Positions 7,424-9,221 of a DNA stretch of 9,221 nt are shown here, in pieces. The notes under the pieces were generated by a model, which was not told the origin of the DNA, did no database searches, and was given only the letters and a program-made list of their open reading frames with translations. The translations under genes were made by a program, and so were the position numbers. How positions within the stretch are numbered: position 1 is the stretch's first letter; every line of letters starts with the position of its first letter. The DNA is from Gemmatimonadota bacterium (GTDB lineage Bacteria > Gemmatimonadota > Gemmatimonadetes > Gemmatimonadales > GWC2-71-9). The DNA is taken from positions 1-9,221 of the forward strand of contig QHUD01000157.1 of assembly GCA_003221085.1 (NCBI GenBank), in the 5' to 3' direction.

Positions 7424-7678
7424 GGGGGGCGATCAGGCGAGTTGCGATGAGTTCTAGGTTCCTAGGCGCTTAAAGTTCCAACGGTATCTGGGCACTCCTG
7501 GGCTTGACGATCGTGGATGTCGCGGGACTCGGCAAGACACGCAGCAGTTTCACCCCGAGACAGGGCCGTCCGCGTACATCCGAGGAAATGGTATCATAAA
7601 ACGATCGTGCCAGTGGCGAGGTGGGTCACAGCAAGCCGGGTCACGAGTTGTGAGTCAGGCGTGGCCCTTGTGCAGCAG
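7424..7678. other. Intergenic region between copies B and A
   Basis: The full gap is 266 bases (7413-7678); this part lies beyond the Shine-Dalgarno sequence of copy A and holds no convincing gene. On the minus strand TATGAT (bases 7593-7598) matches a sigma70-type -10 box, but the hexamer 17 bases upstream (CCTCGC) is not a -35 box, so a promoter for copy A here is only possible. An inverted repeat CTAGG-TT-CCTAG lies at 7454-7465, about 40 bases before the copy A start, where an operator could sit. No clear terminator for copy B was found. Confidence 0.35.
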
Positions 7679-8859
7679 TCAACGGAGTGGCATTTCGGCG
7701 ACAAAGAGGTCGTAGCGAGCCGAGCCGAGCATGTTCGAGTTGAAAATCACGACCCTGCCATCGGGACTCGGCTGGGCGAACGGGTCGGCATAATAGTCGG
7801 GCTTCGTTGAGTAGTGATGCACCAGGAGCCGGGCATCGCTGCCGTCGCTGCGCACGACGCCGATGGCTTGCTTCCAGAGCGCAGCGGCGGTGTAGGCGTT
7901 GTCGTCGACTCCACTGAAGAACGACCACTGCCGGTTGAGGTCGCCCCCCAGCTCCGCGTCGGACTGCACCCAGTTGCCGGAGTGGTGCACGCCCGTACCG
8001 GCGCTGTTGTTGAAAATGCGCGTCCGCACGATCTCGCCGCCGCTGGGGGTGTAGCGGTCGAGGTCGAAGGGGGCGGTGGCATTCACATCGGTCGTCACCC
8101 ACTGGCCTCGGAGATTGGCGTTGTGCCCGAGCCAGTACTGGTTGCTACTCTGGGTGGGGCCGAACGTATTGCTGGCCAGATCCCAGAGCCGGAAGGTGCT
8201 GTTGCTGTTCGTCAGGGCAATGTAGCGCCCGTCGCGCTCGAGGCGCGGCTCGTTCAGCCACGACTCCTCGTGTGTGAGGAGCTGATTGGTCTGGCTGTTC
8301 CACGCAAAGGCCGTGGTGTCGTCCACCAAGCCTACGAACCACCCGTCGTTCCTGTCATGTTGGAGCCAGCCCTGTAGATCGTGGTTCAGGGGGAAGGTCC
8401 CCGTGTTCTCGACCTGCATCGTGGCGGTGTTGTACCGGACGATCTGCGTGGTCGTCAAGATGTAGGCGATCTGCGGTTGACTGGCCAGGTTGGAGAACGA
8501 GACGCCCAGGTCATGTGCTGGCTGCACCGTGAGTCGCCGGTAGTTCGTGAACCCGACGCCGCGGGTGAAATCCACGAGATAGTATTTCATCTCTCCTTGC
8601 GGAGCCCCGATGAGAATGGTGTAGGTGTTGTGGTTGATGCCCCAGCCGAGGCTGACTTCGTTCGGGCCGTCGGAGTAGTCATGCCCGGCGCTGCTGTTCG
8701 CGATGGGGACCGAGCTGCTCGTGACCTTCCACACCTTCACTCCTGTCACCGGGTCGCTGTAGGAAAAGCCCGCCGGCCGGTTGACGACGTTCAGCGCGGC
8801 GTAGGCGATCACGTTCGGAGCCTGCCGGGCCGCGTGGGGCAGCAGCGTGGGGTCCGGCC
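7679..8859 (-). repeat. Direct repeat unit 2 (propeller coding block of copy B)
   Basis: The partner of unit 1. Similarity begins near the stop codon and continues up to the PDPTLLP-coding stretch, where copy A instead joins the BIG2 block. Beyond this point only the signal-peptide region still aligns, more weakly. Confidence 0.9.
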
Positions 8860-8992
8860 TGCCGTCCGGCTCCACGCGCGGACCAGCTGCCTCCTCGATC
8901 GCGAGGCAGTGAAGCGACGTCAGACAGCTGCCCGCCGCGGCGACGGCGAGTCGCAGGCAAACGCGGAGGCGTCTAGACGCGGGAACGCGCAT
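7679..8992 (-). CDS. Secreted propeller-like protein without BIG2 domains (copy B)
   Basis: A paralogue of copy A lacking both BIG2 domains; 437 residues from the chosen start. ATG 8992 is preferred over the longer ATG 9019 because the sequence from it (MRVPASRRLR) aligns with the copy A signal peptide from its first residue; neither start has a strong Shine-Dalgarno sequence. The signal has a basic start and an Ala/Leu core, but the Cys aligned with the lipid-carrying Cys of copy A (Cys29, SLHC) lacks a lipobox: Ser, Leu and His stand where Leu, Val and Gly are in copy A. Cys23 (AGSC) is a possible substitute. After a short linker the propeller-like domain runs from about residue 47 to the end, including GHDYSDG, FRLWDLASNTFGPT, VHHSGNW, LVHHYS and the final blade PSPDGRVVIFNSN. 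The ORF is intact, which argues against a pseudogene. It is the first gene of the visible minus-strand run. Function is unknown; it could be periplasmic, exported, or an atypical lipoprotein. Confidence 0.83.
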   Translation of the reverse strand: MRVPASRRLRVCLRLAVAAAGSCLTSLHCLAIEEAAGPRVEPDGRPDPTLLPHAARQAPNVIAYAALNVVNRPAGFSYSDPVTGVKVWKVTSSSVPIANSSAGHDYSDGPNEVSLGWGINHNTYTILIGAPQGEMKYYLVDFTRGVGFTNYRRLTVQPAHDLGVSFSNLASQPQIAYILTTTQIVRYNTATMQVENTGTFPLNHDLQGWLQHDRNDGWFVGLVDDTTAFAWNSQTNQLLTHEESWLNEPRLERDGRYIALTNSNSTFRLWDLASNTFGPTQSSNQYWLGHNANLRGQWVTTDVNATAPFDLDRYTPSGGEIVRTRIFNNSAGTGVHHSGNWVQSDAELGGDLNRQWSFFSGVDDNAYTAAALWKQAIGVVRSDGSDARLLVHHYSTKPDYYADPFAQPSPDGRVVIFNSNMLGSARYDLFVAEMPLR

Positions 8993-9175
8993 AACAGCAC
9001 TTCGACGGAGAGCGCACATGTGTCAACACGGCCGCCGCTGTTACAGCAAGATTCGGGCTACATACAAAGCATGCCGAGGGGGGCCCTTGGTACTGATTCC
9101 AGCGCAGGTGTTGCGGTCGTGAAACGGTGGGCGGAGCGGCGTGTCGGCGACAAGCGGTGCATGGCACAAACACGC
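8993..9175. other. Upstream region of copy B
   Basis: About 180 bases with no convincing gene. A TTGACA hexamer occurs on the minus strand at about 9020-9025, but no -10 box lies at proper distance, and it would place transcription too close to, or inside, the start region. No riboswitch was recognised. Confidence 0.35.
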
Positions 9176-9209
9176 GGGGCCCGGGCGGATCCGGCCCCGG
9201 GCCCCCTTT
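9176..9209. terminator. Very stable GC hairpin near the right edge
   Basis: A perfect 10-bp inverted repeat, GGGGCCCGGG (9176-9185) and CCCGGGCCCC (9196-9205), encloses a 10-base loop that itself contains the palindrome CGGATCCG. On the plus strand it is followed by CTTT; on the minus strand by GCGTGTTTG. No plus-strand gene precedes it, so it most likely ends a minus-strand gene located beyond the right edge, and marks the left-hand run as a separate transcription unit. Confidence 0.5.
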
Positions 9210-9221
9210 AACTAGACGCTA

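Noticed and set aside
7454..7465. Inverted repeat CTAGG-TT-CCTAG upstream of copy A as an operator
   Set aside because: Five-base arms and a single occurrence are too little to claim a regulator site; noted only in the intergenic description.
5580..8992. Mobile element as the source of the 2.1-kb-offset repeat
   Set aside because: No transposase, terminal inverted repeats or target duplication; the repeat boundaries match gene and domain boundaries.
9020..9025. TTGACA on the minus strand as the -35 box of copy B
   Set aside because: No -10 box at 16-18 bases, and transcription would start inside or very close to the coding start.

Overview
The window is GC-rich bacterial chromosome with dense long ORFs, GTG as well as ATG starts, and antisense shadow ORFs in most frames. 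A lipoprotein with tandem bacterial Ig-like group 2 (BIG2) domains, together with a surface-polysaccharide gene set, suggests a Gram-negative, didermic bacterium. Gemmatimonadota is my best guess from the style of the BIG2 repeats; Acidobacteriota or a similar soil or sediment phylum is possible. This is inference from protein style, as no marker gene is present.

Layout. Bases 1-902 (+) hold the 3' part of a VanZ-like membrane protein gene that begins outside the window. Everything else lies on the minus strand and reads from right to left. First come two tandem paralogues of an uncharacterised secreted protein: copy B (7679-8992, propeller-like domain only) and copy A (5580-7412, lipoprotein signal, two BIG2 domains, then the same propeller-like domain). 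They are followed by a GT4-type glycosyltransferase (4306-5448), an AsnB-type class II glutamine amidotransferase (2415-4301, 4 bases after the glycosyltransferase) and an O-antigen ligase/Wzy-type membrane protein (894-2234). The ligase gene and the VanZ-like gene converge and overlap by 9 bp.

How the genes fit together. Glycosyltransferase, AsnB-like amidotransferase, O-antigen ligase/polymerase and VanZ-like protein form a typical piece of an exopolysaccharide or O-antigen locus: sugar addition, amidation of a sugar or precursor, and polymerisation or ligation at the periplasmic face. Such AsnB-like enzymes and glycosyltransferases are also known from exosortase/PEP-CTERM-associated polysaccharide loci, but no exosortase is visible here. 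The paired propeller proteins upstream have no function I can name. They are about 85% identical over roughly 385 residues and differ by gain or loss of the whole BIG2 stalk and by the quality of the lipobox.

No tRNA, rRNA, CRISPR array, transposase or attachment site was recognised. The most unusual part of the window is the tandem propeller pair.
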